From positions 56,421 through 120,420 of the forward strand of contig JAFPXC010000003.1 in the NCBI GenBank assembly GCA_017394805.1: a stretch of DNA of 64,000 bases, in the 5' to 3' direction. Below the pieces are notes generated by a model. The model did no database searches. It was not told the origin of the DNA and worked only from the letters and a program-made list of their open reading frames with translations. The first letter of the stretch is position 1. Each line of letters starts with the position of its first letter. Positions 16,336 through 24,256 of this stretch are shown piece after piece. This DNA comes from Clostridia bacterium. GTDB lineage: Bacteria > Bacillota > Clostridia > Christensenellales > CAG-1252. A program made the position numbers and the translations under genes.

Positions 16336-18300
16336 ATGCTGTTTGAAATACAATCTTTACAATTCGGTTACGACGACTTCGTCCTATTGGAAGACGTCAA
16401 TGCGGTCATGAACGAAGGGGACCGTATAGGTCTTATCGGCGCCAACGGCGTGGGTAAGACCACTTTATTACGCCTTCTTTTGGGTGAATTGACGCCGGAC
16501 AAAGGCACCATCGTCAAGCGGCGCGGCCTGCGCGTGGGCGTTTTGCGCCAGCACGATGCCTTGTTGGGCGAGGGCACCGTGTGGGACGAGATGCAGTCGG
16601 CGTTCGGCGAAGTCGTCGCCGCCGAAAAGGAAATGCGCCGCATCGAGGGCGAATTGCAGACCGTCAAAGAGGGCGACTCTGCGTATCGCGCGCTTGCGCA
16701 GGAGCACGACCGTTTGGAGAAATATATTTTGTCCCGCGACGGCTACCACCGCGACGTGCGCGTCAAGACCGTCCTCAACGGCATGGGCTTCGCGGATTAC
16801 GATATGCCCGTCGCGCACCTTTCGGGCGGGGAGAAGACGCGGCTCGCTCTGTCCAAACTGCTCTTGTCCGACCTCGAATTGCTCGTGTTGGACGAGCCGA
16901 CCAATCACTTGGACGTGGACACGGTGGAGTGGTTGGAGAAGTATTTGGAAGGGTACAAGCAAGGGTTGCTCATCGTGTCGCACGACCGTTATTTTTTGGA
17001 CAAAACAGTCGGGAAGATATGGGATATCGAGGGAAAAACCCTCTTCGAGTGGCGCGGCAACTATACCAAAGCCGTGGCCACCAAGCGCGACGTGGCGGCC
17101 TACCAAGCCAAGCAGTACGAGCGTCAGCAGGCGCAGATCGCCGAAATGCGCGAGTACGCCGAGCGCAATATATGCCGCGCTTCCACGTCCAAAAGCGCCA
17201 AGAGCCGCCTCAAACGCATAGAGGGTATGGACTTGGTGGACAAGCCCCTTCCCCCCATTCGGTCGCCGCACATCGCCTTCGACGTGGTGGGCGAGAGCAA
17301 CCGCGACGTGCTCAAGGTCTCGGATTTGTGTCTCAAAGCGGGGGATACCGTCCTCGTACCGCACCTTTCTTTTGAGGTGCGCAAGGGGGAACGCGTCGCC
17401 GTCGTGGGCAAAAACGGCATAGGCAAGAGCACCCTCATCAAAACGCTTTTGGGGCTCGTCAACGCCGAGACCGACCACTACAACGTGTTGCCCGATCCGC
17501 AGAGCAGTTGCCAAGTGGGCGGCGCCAACGCCGTCCGCAACGTCAACGGCGCCGTGTGGTACGGCAAAAATCTGCGGGTGAGTTATTACGACCAAGAAAA
17601 CCTCAACCTGTCCCCCAACGCCGAGGTGTTGGGCGAGTTGTGGTTCCGCTTCCCCTCTATGACGCAGACCTACGCGCGTAGCAAGTTGGCCAATCTTTTG
17701 TTCTCCGCCGAGGATATGGACAAGACGGTGGGCAGTCTTTCGGGCGGCGAAAAGGCCAAGTTGGGCGTGGCCATCGTCACCTGCGAGGGGAGCAATCTGC
17801 TGTTTTTCGACGAGCCGACCAATCACTTGGACCTCGCTTGCCGCGAGGCGTTGGAAACGGCGCTCAAGCGCTACCAAGGCACCGTCTTTTTCGTATCGCA
17901 CGACCGCTATTTCGTCAACGCCGTAGCCACCAAAGTGTTGGAATTGACGCCCACGGGCGCGAGGACGTACGAGGGCGGTTACGACGCCTATCTCGCCGCA
18001 AAAGAAAAGGAAAAAACCCTCGTCAAAGAGGCCGTCAAGGACGCCCCCGTCGAGAAGACGGCGGGCGGCAATTATCGCAGCAAAGAGGAACGCAAAAAAG
18101 AGGCGCAGCGCCGAGAGGCCGTCGCCCGCACCGAGAAACGGTTGGAGGCGTTGGCGGTGCAGATCGCCGACCTGACCGCAAAACTGTCCGCGGGCGGCAG
18201 CGATTGGCAACAGCTTGCCGAATGGGACAAGCAACTCGCGGCGGCCCAACAAGAGGAAGAAGAACTGTACGCCTTGCTGGAAACGCTTTTGACCGATTGA
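16336..18300 (+). CDS. ABC-F family ATPase
   Basis: A 654-residue soluble protein with two ABC domains and no membrane segments. Domain 1 has GANGVGKTT (35-43), LSGGE (162-166) and LVLDEPTNHLD. A charged linker (about 245-305) corresponds to the arm that reaches the ribosomal P site. Domain 2 has GKNGIGKST (357-365), LSGGE and FFDEPTNHLD. The C-terminal 100 residues are a Lys/Glu/Ala coiled coil like Uup/YdiF. Domain 2 has about 35 extra residues (375-410) between Walker A and the Q-loop. ABC-F proteins act on translating ribosomes; the subfamily cannot be settled here. Confidence 0.9.
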   Translation: MLFEIQSLQFGYDDFVLLEDVNAVMNEGDRIGLIGANGVGKTTLLRLLLGELTPDKGTIVKRRGLRVGVLRQHDALLGEGTVWDEMQSAFGEVVAAEKEMRRIEGELQTVKEGDSAYRALAQEHDRLEKYILSRDGYHRDVRVKTVLNGMGFADYDMPVAHLSGGEKTRLALSKLLLSDLELLVLDEPTNHLDVDTVEWLEKYLEGYKQGLLIVSHDRYFLDKTVGKIWDIEGKTLFEWRGNYTKAVATKRDVAAYQAKQYERQQAQIAEMREYAERNICRASTSKSAKSRLKRIEGMDLVDKPLPPIRSPHIAFDVVGESNRDVLKVSDLCLKAGDTVLVPHLSFEVRKGERVAVVGKNGIGKSTLIKTLLGLVNAETDHYNVLPDPQSSCQVGGANAVRNVNGAVWYGKNLRVSYYDQENLNLSPNAEVLGELWFRFPSMTQTYARSKLANLLFSAEDMDKTVGSLSGGEKAKLGVAIVTCEGSNLLFFDEPTNHLDLACREALETALKRYQGTVFFVSHDRYFVNAVATKVLELTPTGARTYEGGYDAYLAAKEKEKTLVKEAVKDAPVEKTAGGNYRSKEERKKEAQRREAVARTEKRLEALAVQIADLTAKLSAGGSDWQQLAEWDKQLAAAQQEEEELYALLETLLTD

Positions 18301-18316
18301 GATAAAGGGCGAACGA

Positions 18317-18345
18317 TTGACAAGCGCCCCCTTTCGTGCTATAAT
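18317..18345 (+). promoter_or_regulatory. Consensus promoter of the B12 uptake unit
   Basis: TTGACA (18317-18322), exactly 17 bases, TATAAT (18340-18345). A weak hairpin (AAAGGGCG with CGCCCCCTTT, bulged) overlaps it and may end the ABC-F transcript. Confidence 0.92.
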
Positions 18346-18363
18346 CAAACTACAACCGAATAT

Positions 18364-18493
18364 CCGCCTTGGTTTAGAAGCGCGGGGCAACCTCGCGCAA
18401 GCTATCAACAGTGGGAATGGTGGTGCAAATCCACCGCAACAGCCATTACCGTAAACGCGAATTTTCGCAAAGTCGGAAGACCTGCCTTGGCGG
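18364..18493 (+). ncRNA. Cobalamin (vitamin B12) riboswitch
   Basis: The region carries the conserved cobalamin aptamer elements: GGGAATGGTGGTGCAAATCC (18413 onward), GCAACAGCC, and the B12 box AGTCGGAAGACCTGCCT (18471-18487). Closing stem P1 can form between CCGCC (18364-18368) and GGCGG (18489-18493), and an 8-bp hairpin forms at 18380-18398. It lies just after a perfect promoter and before a DUF4430 lipoprotein and an ECF S component, which fits repression of B12 uptake by B12. Confidence 0.93.
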
Positions 18494-18513
18494 CAAACCG
18501 CAACGATTTTTTT
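18490..18513 (+). promoter_or_regulatory. Candidate switching hairpin of the riboswitch
   Basis: GCGG-CAAA-CCGC followed by AACGA and seven Ts. The left arm reuses the 3' strand of aptamer stem P1, so the two are mutually exclusive. The stem is only 4 bp and may be a pause rather than a terminator. Confidence 0.45.
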
Positions 18514-18576
18514 GGGGCAAGAGCAAAAAAACGGTGCAAAAACGTGGGGTACGTGCCCCAAGTTTTGCGTCATTTT

Positions 18577-18604
18577 GCCTTTTCCGTTGTGAAAAGGCTT
18601 TTTT
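18577..18604 (+). terminator. Intrinsic terminator inside the riboswitch leader
   Basis: GCCTTTTC (18577-18584) pairs perfectly with GAAAAGGC (18591-18598), followed by six Ts. It lies about 90 bases after the aptamer and 155 before the gene, so it is the best candidate for conditional termination. Confidence 0.8.
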
Positions 18605-18610
18605 CTCTTT

Positions 18611-18631
18611 GCCCGCCACGGCGGGCTTTTT
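18611..18631 (+). terminator. Second tandem terminator in the riboswitch leader
   Basis: GCCCGC/GCGGGC with loop CACG, followed by TTTTTG, only a few bases after the first terminator. The tandem arrangement should give tight shut-off. Confidence 0.75.
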
Positions 18632-18759
18632 GTTTGCTCCGTCCCAAAAAGCACAATGCGGTTTCGCTTTTCCCCCGCCGTATGCTTGCGCGAGTCTAAC
18701 GCGGCTTCGGCGTCGAAAGAAAGACAAAATAACGTCGAAAGACGAAAAAGGAGAACATT

Positions 18760-19236
18760 ATGAAAAACTTCAAGAAATTAGCAATCGTACTGATGGTACT
18801 CGTCCTCGCCGCCTCTTTGGTGGTCGGCGCTGTCGCTTGCGCAAAGAAAATCGGTGACAAAGGCACCGTAACCGTCGTGGTCGAGTCGGGGAAAGAAGGC
18901 GTGGCCGCAACCGAATACGTGGTGGATTTGTCCAAACTGTCCGGCAACAAGGGGCTTGTCACCGTACTGGATTATCTCAAAGAAAACGAGTCTCTTACTT
19001 ATGCCATTTCGGGCGGCATGTTGACGGAAGTCAACAATTTGAAAAACGCCAGCGACTGGAATCCTTATATCTCGTTGTGGACGTCGGTAGAGGCGGATAA
19101 AGCGCCTGCGGAAGACGAATATGCTACCAACAAAGAATACAAAAAATATGCGTTGCGTTCTTCCAATTTGGGCGCGCTCAGCATGACCATCGACGACGGT
19201 GCGGTCATATACATCGGATATGCCTATATGAGTTAG
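18760..19236 (+). CDS. DUF4430 lipoprotein, probable cobalamin-binding surface protein
   Basis: A 158-residue exported protein. Residues 1-27 form a lipoprotein signal (charged KNFKK, hydrophobic core, Cys27 after GAVA). The rest matches the DUF4430 fold, related to the C-terminal cobalamin-binding domain of intrinsic factor/transcobalamin: VTVVVESG, LVTVLDYLKEN, the conserved WNPYISLW loop and a final DDGAVIYIGYAY. Position behind a cobalamin riboswitch and before an ECF S component makes capture of cobalamin at the cell surface the best reading (inference). AAAGGAG precedes the ATG. Confidence 0.85.
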   Translation: MKNFKKLAIVLMVLVLAASLVVGAVACAKKIGDKGTVTVVVESGKEGVAATEYVVDLSKLSGNKGLVTVLDYLKENESLTYAISGGMLTEVNNLKNASDWNPYISLWTSVEADKAPAEDEYATNKEYKKYALRSSNLGALSMTIDDGAVIYIGYAYMS

Positions 19237-19910
19237 TGGATATGTCCGCAAATCTTGCTCGAGCGCGTACGCAAAAGGGTGCTTTACGAGTGGCCTTGAT
19301 CGCCGTGATGGCGGCGACCGTAGAGGCCGGCAAATGGGCGTTGGCGGCCATCCCGAACGTGGAGATCGTCACGCTCTTTACCGCACTCTACGGCTACGTG
19401 TTCGGGTGGATGGGCATGGCGGCCACGCTCGTCTTCGTATGGCTCGAGAGTATGATATGGGGCTTCAATACTTGGGTGTTGGAGTATATCGTGCATTGGT
19501 CGGCGGTATGCGGCGCGTTTTGGCTCTTGGGCAGAATGCGCGTCAAAAATCGCGTGGTGCTGACGGCGGTCGCGGTGATTTTGACCATCGCTTTCGGCGT
19601 CCAGAGTTCCCTCGTCGACGTGCTTTTGTATATGCGTGACGGTACTTTTATCGTCAAAACCACCAACTACTGGAGACGGTTTGCCGTCTATTATATGAAC
19701 GGCATATGGTTTTATGTGGCGCAGGTTGTTACCAACCTGGTGGTCTTCCCCTTGCTCTTTATCCCCATGCAGCGGCTGTTGCACCGATTGGGCGGCCGCT
19801 ACGAGATATGCGTGGGCAGGCGCAAAGACGACGAGCCGCGCGAGCCTGCGGATTTGCCTTTCGACGCCGCCCCGGCGGACGAGCCTGTCGGCGGAGAAGA
19901 CGCGCAATAA
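19236..19910 (+). CDS. ECF transporter S component, probably for cobalamin
   Basis: A 224-residue membrane protein with about six hydrophobic segments. AGKWALAAIPNVEIVTLFTALYG is the ECF S-component pattern, with a short N-terminal helix carrying small residues for contact with the EcfT subunit. The acidic C-terminal tail is cytoplasmic. It starts with GTG overlapping the DUF4430 stop; an ATG two codons later is equally possible. No Shine-Dalgarno is seen, so translation is probably coupled. The substrate is inferred from the riboswitch; ecfA and ecfT are not in the window and must be shared. Confidence 0.85.
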   Translation: MDMSANLARARTQKGALRVALIAVMAATVEAGKWALAAIPNVEIVTLFTALYGYVFGWMGMAATLVFVWLESMIWGFNTWVLEYIVHWSAVCGAFWLLGRMRVKNRVVLTAVAVILTIAFGVQSSLVDVLLYMRDGTFIVKTTNYWRRFAVYYMNGIWFYVAQVVTNLVVFPLLFIPMQRLLHRLGGRYEICVGRRKDDEPREPADLPFDAAPADEPVGGEDAQ

Positions 19911-19927
19911 TCGTCGTTATGCCAAAA

Positions 19928-19956
19928 AAAGAGGGACGCGTCGTGCGTCCCTCTTT
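19928..19956. terminator. Bidirectional terminator, S component / small acidic protein
   Basis: A 12-bp perfect stem (19928-19939 with 19945-19956) with loop GTCGT. T-rich flanks on both strands serve the convergent genes on either side. Confidence 0.88.
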
Positions 19957-19970
19957 CTATAACCCGCATA

Positions 19971-20147
19971 TCACCAATCGTCGTAGGGGCTGGTCTTGAT
20001 ATCGTCGTAAAACTGCAAATATTTATTTTTGAACGCGGCGGCGTCCTCGTCCCCTTGGGGCAACAAGTCCTCGGGGGCGAAGTCGGCGAGGGACACGGCG
20101 TCCTCGTCCATCATATCCGCCAATTTGCTCAGTTCGTAGTCGTTCAT
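19971..20147 (-). CDS. Small acidic protein of unknown function
   Basis: A 58-residue protein, MNDYELSKLADMMDEDAVSL at the start and ending DIKTSPYDDW; very rich in Asp and Glu, no Cys, no membrane segment. I do not recognise a family. It is supported as real by a perfect promoter ending 13 bases before its ATG and by a strong terminator after its stop. A longer start (20222) would place the promoter inside the coding region and is rejected. The predicted leader is only about six bases. Confidence 0.7.
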   Translation of the reverse strand: MNDYELSKLADMMDEDAVSLADFAPEDLLPQGDEDAAAFKNKYLQFYDDIKTSPYDDW

Positions 20148-20160
20148 AATTTCCGTAGAT

Positions 20161-20189
20161 ATTATAGTCCTTCCTTTCGCTTTTGTCAA
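20161..20189 (-). promoter_or_regulatory. Consensus promoter of the small acidic protein gene
   Basis: On the minus strand TTGACA (20184-20189), 17 bases, TATAAT (20161-20166). The -10 box lies 13 bases before the ATG. Confidence 0.9.
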
Positions 20190-20201
20190 GAAGTGTGCGT
20201 G

Positions 20202-20230
20202 TTGACAATTCGACTTTATCATATTATAAT
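20202..20230 (+). promoter_or_regulatory. Consensus promoter abutting the Big_3 lipoprotein start
   Basis: TTGACA (20202-20207), 17 bases, TATAAT (20225-20230). The ATG at 20237 lies exactly where transcription should begin, so the mRNA is probably leaderless. Confidence 0.9.
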
Positions 20231-20236
20231 ATGGGT

Positions 20237-21562
20237 ATGAAACGCTCGATATGGATGATAACGATAGTAGTGGTTTTGGCGGCTGTGGCCGCTTGCCTCT
20301 TCGCCTGCGAAAAGGTCAAGGTGACCGGCGTCGAGGTGGACCAAATGCCGCAGAAGACCAAGTATTATACGGGAGAGCAGCTGGATTTGACGGGATGCAC
20401 CTTGAGCGTCCTGTATTCCGACCATTCGGTCAAGACCGTGGATGTCACCGCGGATATGGCTTCGGCCTTGGACACCAAGAACGTAGGCGTCAAGACGGTC
20501 ATTCTCACCTACACCGAGGGCGGGCTCAACTACACCGCGTCCATGACGCTGCACGTCATTTCCCGTCCGCCCGCTTCGTTGCGCGTGGCCACCCCGCCCG
20601 CCAAGACCGAGTACGTGGAGGGGCAAACGATCGACCTCACGGGGTTGACGGTCGAGGTGGTGTACACCGCCGAGCAGAGTATGATCGTCACCGAGCGTGA
20701 TTTGACTTACGCCAAAGGCGCGGCGGTTTTGGGCGAAAACGGCGTGCAAGTGTCCTTCGCGGGGCTTACGCTCACGGTGCCCGTTCGCGTGGTGCCTTTG
20801 GCCGTGGTCGGGTTGGAGGCCGAGCCGATCGGCGGGTGCGTCTATCGCAATCAGCGTTTGCACGTCGGTATGTTCGACGTGTATTATCTCTACAACGACG
20901 GCACCAAGTCGCCGTGTACCCGCGCGGTATTGGAAGAGAACGGTGAAGTCGTCCGCGACACGGGGACTATGACCGTGCATATCGGCGCCGTAGACGACGC
21001 CGACGTGCCGTTCTCCTGCACCGTGGACGTTCGGGCGGTAGAGGATGAGGTATCTCGCGTATCGTTATATTCCGCGCCTCTCTCTTACGAGGTGGGCGCC
21101 ACCTTCGATTGGCGCGAAATCGTCCTTACCGTGGACTTTGCGCACGCTACGGGCGTACGCTATACGATGGGGCGCGACGCGTATGCGTCGCTTGCGCTGT
21201 CCGTCGCCGACGGCGCCGTGCTTGACCGAGAGGGCGCGGTGGACGTGGTCGTATCCGTGGGCGAGCGCACGGTCGGGACTTTCCGCATAGGCGTAGGCGC
21301 GCCCGTACCCGTTCGGTGGCGCGTCGCCGAAGGGGAGAACGAAGTGGTGGAGGTCGCGGCGGGCGATGTGCCGCGCCCCGTTACGCTTATGTTGTACGCC
21401 GTGCTGTCCGACGGCACCGAGCAACTCGTGTGGCACAGATGGCGGGCCGAAGCTGGCGTCGAGGTGACCTTGCCCGACGCGGCGACGGCGGGGCAGACCA
21501 CGGCCGCGTTGACCTATATGGGTATGGGTTACACCTTCGCCATTCGCGTAATCGAAGAGTAG
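20237..21562 (+). CDS. Lipoprotein with bacterial Ig-like (Big_3) domains
   Basis: A 441-residue exported protein. Residues 1-24 are a lipoprotein signal with lipobox LFAC (Cys24). At least two Big_3-type domains follow, each with the pattern KTxY.xGxxxDLTGxTxxVxY (around residues 39-65 and 119-145), and two or three more diverged Ig-like units continue to the C-terminus. It is likely an extracellular adhesion or carbohydrate-contact protein; no catalytic motif is visible. An ATG two codons earlier (20231) touches the -10 box and should be outside the transcript. No Shine-Dalgarno is present. Confidence 0.82.
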   Translation: MKRSIWMITIVVVLAAVAACLFACEKVKVTGVEVDQMPQKTKYYTGEQLDLTGCTLSVLYSDHSVKTVDVTADMASALDTKNVGVKTVILTYTEGGLNYTASMTLHVISRPPASLRVATPPAKTEYVEGQTIDLTGLTVEVVYTAEQSMIVTERDLTYAKGAAVLGENGVQVSFAGLTLTVPVRVVPLAVVGLEAEPIGGCVYRNQRLHVGMFDVYYLYNDGTKSPCTRAVLEENGEVVRDTGTMTVHIGAVDDADVPFSCTVDVRAVEDEVSRVSLYSAPLSYEVGATFDWREIVLTVDFAHATGVRYTMGRDAYASLALSVADGAVLDREGAVDVVVSVGERTVGTFRIGVGAPVPVRWRVAEGENEVVEVAAGDVPRPVTLMLYAVLSDGTEQLVWHRWRAEAGVEVTLPDAATAGQTTAALTYMGMGYTFAIRVIEE

Positions 21563-21633
21563 GTATTGCACCCCCGCTCTTGCAAATACTAACCGCACCG
21601 ACATTTTTTTGTCGCCAAGCGGTCAAAATACAG

Positions 21634-21663
21634 TTGAAGTCGGCACGCGTCTTATGATATAAT
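21634..21663 (+). promoter_or_regulatory. Promoter of ftsH
   Basis: TTGAAG (21634-21639), 18 bases, TATAAT (21658-21663). The leader of about 80 bases ends with a UUCG-capped hairpin (21720-21740) directly before the GGAGG. Confidence 0.8.
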
Positions 21664-21751
21664 ATCTATTGCGCATCGGCGCGTCGCGCGCCGTAACGCG
21701 CGTGCAAAATCAAAATTATCTTTCTTCCTTCGGGAGAAAGCGGAGGTTACG

Positions 21752-23725
21752 TTGAAAAGAAGTACCATCTTTCGTATCGTCGTCATCGTGGCGGTAGTCG
21801 CGGCTATCGTGCTTTTGGCGATGTATGCCGCCAACGTGTTCGGCGCCAAGAACGAGATTACCTACGGCCAATTCGTCGAGAAATTGTACGCGGGCGAGAT
21901 CGCCGAGGTCGCCGTGGACGGCAATTATTCCGTATATTTGCTGTACAAAGACAGCAAGGTCAATGCCAATCGCTTCCCCAATCAATACGACGCGTTCGTC
22001 TACGTGGACCATCGTACCAGCGTGCCAGATTTGGTGCGCGAGTACAACGCGGCGCACGCGGACGCCGCGGTGGGGTTGCGCTTCGACAATCCCTCGTCGG
22101 GGTCCATTTGGTCGTCCATTCTGCCCATGCTCATCATCGTGGGCTTGTCGGGCATTTTCCTCGTCATCTTGCTTCGTCAAAGCACCAACGCCAACAACAA
22201 GGCGATGAATTTCGGCAACAACCGCGCCGTGATGGTGCGCTCGTCCAAGGTGCGCTTCACCGACGTAGCGGGCGCCGAGGAAGAGAAAGAGGAACTCAAG
22301 GAGATCGTGGAGTTCTTGTCCAACCCCGCCAAGTTTACCAAGGTGGGCGCGCGCATTCCCAAGGGCGTCTTGTTGGTCGGCCCTCCCGGCACCGGTAAGA
22401 CCTTGTTCGCCAAGGCCGTAGCGGGCGAGGCGGGCGTGCCTTTCTTCTCCATCACCGGTTCGGACTTCGTGGAGATGTTCGTGGGCGTGGGTGCTTCGCG
22501 TGTGCGCGATTTGTTTGCGCAAGCCAAGAAGTGTATGCCCTGCATCGTCTTCATCGACGAGATCGACGCCGTCGGCAGACAGCGCGGCGCGGGCTTGGGC
22601 GGCGGCAACGACGAGCGCGAGCAAACCCTCAACCAACTTTTGGTGGAGATGGACGGCTTCGACGCCAACGACGGCATCGTCATTATGGCGGCCACCAACC
22701 GTGCGGACATTCTGGACCCCGCTTTGATGCGTCCGGGGCGTTTCGACCGTCAAATCTACGTCAACGTGCCCGACGTCAAAGGCAGAGAGGAAATTTGCAA
22801 GGTCCACGCGCGCAACAAACCCCTGTCGGGAGATATCGACTTCCACGCCATCGCCCGTCTTACCGTGGGCTTCACGGGCGCGGATATCGAGAATATGCTC
22901 AACGAGGCGGCCATCTTGGCGGCCAGGCACAACCGTTCGGTCATCTTGATGGAAGACATCCTCGAAGGCATCAACAAGGCGATGATGGGCCCGCAGAAGA
23001 AGAGCCGCATCGTCACCGAGGTAGACAAGCGCATCACGGCCTACCACGAGTCGGGACACGCCATCTTGGCGCGCGTATTGGAAAATTGCGACGACGTGCA
23101 AGAGGTCTCCATCGTGCCGCGCGGCGCGGCCGCGGGCTACACGCTCACCCGTCCCGATGCGGACGATATGCACCTCTCCAAAGGCAAATTGCTGGATATG
23201 ATCTGCATGATGCTGGGCGGTCGTGCCGCCGAGGAAATCGTCATCAAGGATATCACCACCGGCGCTTCCAACGACATCCAACGCGCCTCGCAAATTGCGC
23301 GTAGCATGGTCACCGAGTGGGGCATGAGCGATTTGGGATGTATCTATATGGGCGGTGACCAAGAGGTCTTCGTAGGCCGCAGTTGGGGCACGCATTCGGA
23401 CATTTCGGACGATATGAGCAGCAAAATCGACGCCGAGATCAAGAAGATTATGGACGGGGCGTATCAACGCGCCTTGGCCGTGCTCAACGCGCACCGCGCC
23501 GTGATGGACGCCATGGTGGGCGAACTCTTCGAGCGTGAGACCATCTACAAAGAGGACGTGGACCGTCTCTTCCGAGAGGGCGGCAAAGGTGCGGACTCAT
23601 CCGCCGAACCCGTCGCAAAAGACGAAACTCCCTCGGACGCTTCCGCCGAGCCCGCGAACACCATCGAGCCTCGGCAAACCGACGTCGCCAAAGACGCACC
23701 CAAAGACGACGCGGGCGGCGACTGA
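21752..23725 (+). CDS. ftsH: ATP-dependent zinc metalloprotease FtsH
   Basis: A 657-residue membrane AAA+ protease that degrades damaged membrane proteins and some regulators. Two transmembrane helices (about 7-27 and 122-142) flank a short extracellular domain. The AAA domain has GPPGTGKT (210-217), the Walker B stretch [15 protein letters not shown], and the [22 protein letters not shown]. The zinc site HESGH is at 432-436. The C-terminal 45 residues are a Pro/Ala/Asp-rich tail. The start codon is TTG, supported by GGAGG five bases upstream. It is monocistronic, with its own promoter and terminator. Confidence 0.98.
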   Translation: MKRSTIFRIVVIVAVVAAIVLLAMYAANVFGAKNEITYGQFVEKLYAGEIAEVAVDGNYSVYLLYKDSKVNANRFPNQYDAFVYVDHRTSVPDLVREYNAAHADAAVGLRFDNPSSGSIWSSILPMLIIVGLSGIFLVILLRQSTNANNKAMNFGNNRAVMVRSSKVRFTDVAGAEEEKEELKEIVEFLSNPAKFTKVGARIPKGVLLVGPPGTGKTLFAKAVAGEAGVPFFSITGSDFVEMFVGVGASRVRDLFAQAKKCMPCIVFIDEIDAVGRQRGAGLGGGNDEREQTLNQLLVEMDGFDANDGIVIMAATNRADILDPALMRPGRFDRQIYVNVPDVKGREEICKVHARNKPLSGDIDFHAIARLTVGFTGADIENMLNEAAILAARHNRSVILMEDILEGINKAMMGPQKKSRIVTEVDKRITAYHESGHAILARVLENCDDVQEVSIVPRGAAAGYTLTRPDADDMHLSKGKLLDMICMMLGGRAAEEIVIKDITTGASNDIQRASQIARSMVTEWGMSDLGCIYMGGDQEVFVGRSWGTHSDISDDMSSKIDAEIKKIMDGAYQRALAVLNAHRAVMDAMVGELFERETIYKEDVDRLFREGGKGADSSAEPVAKDETPSDASAEPANTIEPRQTDVAKDAPKDDAGGD

Positions 23726-23777
23726 CAGACGCTTCGCGGACGAACGACGCGGCTTTCAGTCGCGTTCGAAATCATAT

Positions 23778-23811
23778 AAATACGCGCACGCATCTCGCGT
23801 GCGCGTATTTT
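23778..23811. terminator. Terminator after ftsH
   Basis: A 14-bp perfect stem (23778-23791 with 23797-23810), loop ATCTC, then T. The T-run is short but the A/T ends of the stem add to it. Confidence 0.8.
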
Positions 23812-23883
23812 CGCAGTACGGCGCGTAGCGGCAAATATGGCGAAAAAACGATTAAAATTATGCGCAAAAACACTTTGTTTCGG

Positions 23884-23912
23884 TTGCCTGTCAGGCGCAA
23901 TGGTGATACAAT
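23884..23912 (+). promoter_or_regulatory. Promoter of the 83-residue membrane protein gene
   Basis: TTGCCT (23884-23889), 17 bases, TACAAT (23907-23912). Confidence 0.8.
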
Positions 23913-23941
23913 GAACGTATACTGAAAAGGAGGCACGAACT

Positions 23942-24193
23942 ATGGATATCAAACAATTTTACAAATGGTTCAATCAACAAAGCGTTTTGCTTAAAGTGAT
24001 TTTGTTAATCATTCCTTTCGTAGGTTGGGTAGTGGAATTGCTTGTCCGTGGTACCCGAATGATCGACAAGAAGGACACCTTGAGCATCGTCGTGTTCATT
24101 TTGTTCCTCGTCGTCGGCTGGGGTTGGTTCCTCAACCTCATCGACATCATCTACATGATCATTTCCGGTCACCTTATTTTGGCGGACGACTGA
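23942..24193 (+). CDS. Small two-helix membrane protein
   Basis: An 83-residue protein with two hydrophobic segments (about 16-34 and 47-75) separated by RGTRMIDKKD. I do not recognise a named family. Its pattern, IIPF...LLVR in the first helix and FLNLIDIIYMI near the end, resembles the small protein at 63273-63491, which has IIPI...LITR and FWLVDLITII; the two look like distant paralogues. AAGGAGG lies before the ATG. It has its own promoter and terminator. Confidence 0.8.
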   Translation: MDIKQFYKWFNQQSVLLKVILLIIPFVGWVVELLVRGTRMIDKKDTLSIVVFILFLVVGWGWFLNLIDIIYMIISGHLILADD

Positions 24194-24210
24194 GAAAGTC
24201 AAACGAACGA

Positions 24211-24245
24211 AAACAGCGCAACCCGTGTGGTTGCGCTGTTTTTCG
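24211..24245. terminator. Bidirectional terminator between the small membrane protein gene and lysS
   Basis: A 13-bp stem (24211-24223 with 24229-24241), loop CGTGT. It is T-rich on the plus side and serves the convergent lysS on the minus side. Confidence 0.87.
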
Positions 24246-24256
24246 TTTGAAAATAA

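Noticed and set aside
16468..18654. Long open frame antisense to the ABC-F gene
   Set aside because: A GC-rich shadow of the real coding strand, without a start signal or recognisable protein.
21716..23494. 592-codon open frame antisense to ftsH
   Set aside because: Shadow frame; ftsH is certain on the other strand.
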